The notes beneath the pieces are model-generated. The model made no database searches. It was not told the origin of the DNA and worked only from the letters and a program-made list of their open reading frames with translations. Positions 5,706-5,781 of a stretch of DNA of 5,781 bases are shown piece after piece. The stretch comes from Nitrospirota bacterium (GTDB taxonomy: Bacteria; Nitrospirota; RBG-16-64-22; JACRHK01), in NCBI GenBank assembly GCA_016217625.1, contig JACRHK010000185.1:1-5781 (forward strand), written 5' to 3'. Within the stretch, counting starts at the first letter, position 1; each line of letters opens with the position of its first letter. The translations under genes were made by a program, and so were the position numbers.

Positions 5706-5735
5706 AAAAATAATAAGTTATAACCTATTGTTTTT
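5706..5735. promoter_or_regulatory. 30-bp near-perfect dyad just upstream of the -35
   Basis: An inverted repeat centred between 5720 and 5721, with 13 of 15 base pairs matching (mismatches 5711/5730 and 5716/5725). The core is the palindrome GTTATAAC (5717-5724), with AATA/TATT next to it and an A-run and T-run at the ends. It ends four bases before the -35. The dyad has no loop, so a protein-binding site is more likely than an RNA hairpin. The regulator is unknown; IscR or another dimeric factor is possible. Confidence 0.5.
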
Positions 5736-5781
5736 AAAGGGTTATTATCGAACCTACCGGCTGGAATACCCCCCCTCTTTC

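Noticed and set aside
5706..5735. Dyad upstream of iscR as a bidirectional terminator
   Set aside because: It has A- and T-runs at the ends, but the stem is AT-rich and continuous through the centre, giving a weak RNA hairpin. An operator explains it better.

Overview
The window holds one complete ISC iron-sulfur cluster assembly operon. All seven genes lie on the minus strand and run right to left: iscR, iscS, iscU, iscA, hscB, hscA, fdx. Every gene is intact, with its catalytic or cluster-binding residues visible. No gene is supported on the plus strand; the long plus-strand frames are shadows of GC-rich minus-strand genes. The gene order is that of the classical proteobacterial operon, but iscX is not seen in the 80 bases left after fdx. 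The host is probably a GC-rich Gram-negative bacterium. HscB with a four-cysteine N-terminal domain, the short IscR, and intergenic heptamer and palindrome repeats look unlike the E. coli type. A lineage outside Gammaproteobacteria (Nitrospirota, NC10 or delta-type groups) is my guess, not a demonstrated assignment.

Layout. Positions 5609-5781 form an AT-rich control region with a good sigma70-type promoter (-35 at 5697-5702, -10 at 5674-5679). A 25-bp IscR type-1-like site (5649-5673) overlaps the predicted transcription start, and a 30-bp near-perfect dyad (5706-5735) sits just upstream of the -35. iscR (5165-5608) overlaps iscS (3954-5168) by four bases. A 7-bp-stem hairpin lies directly after the iscS stop, then iscU (3490-3906), iscA (3120-3473) and hscB (2416-3102) follow with short gaps. 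An 88-bp AT-rich gap with a 7-bp-period repeat precedes hscA (497-2326). A GC palindrome precedes fdx (81-455). After fdx a second 7-bp-period repeat is split by a perfect 20-bp palindrome.

How it works together. IscS takes sulfur from cysteine and hands it to the scaffold IscU, where the cluster is built with electrons from the [2Fe-2S] ferredoxin Fdx. HscB (J-protein) and HscA (Hsp70) bind IscU, whose LPPVK motif is intact, and drive cluster release to acceptors such as the A-type carrier IscA. IscR senses cluster supply and probably represses the operon. I found no new multi-gene system. The points most worth a second look are the eukaryote-like zinc-finger N-terminus of HscB, the altered cluster-ligand pattern and recognition helix of IscR, the two candidate operators, and the intergenic repeats.
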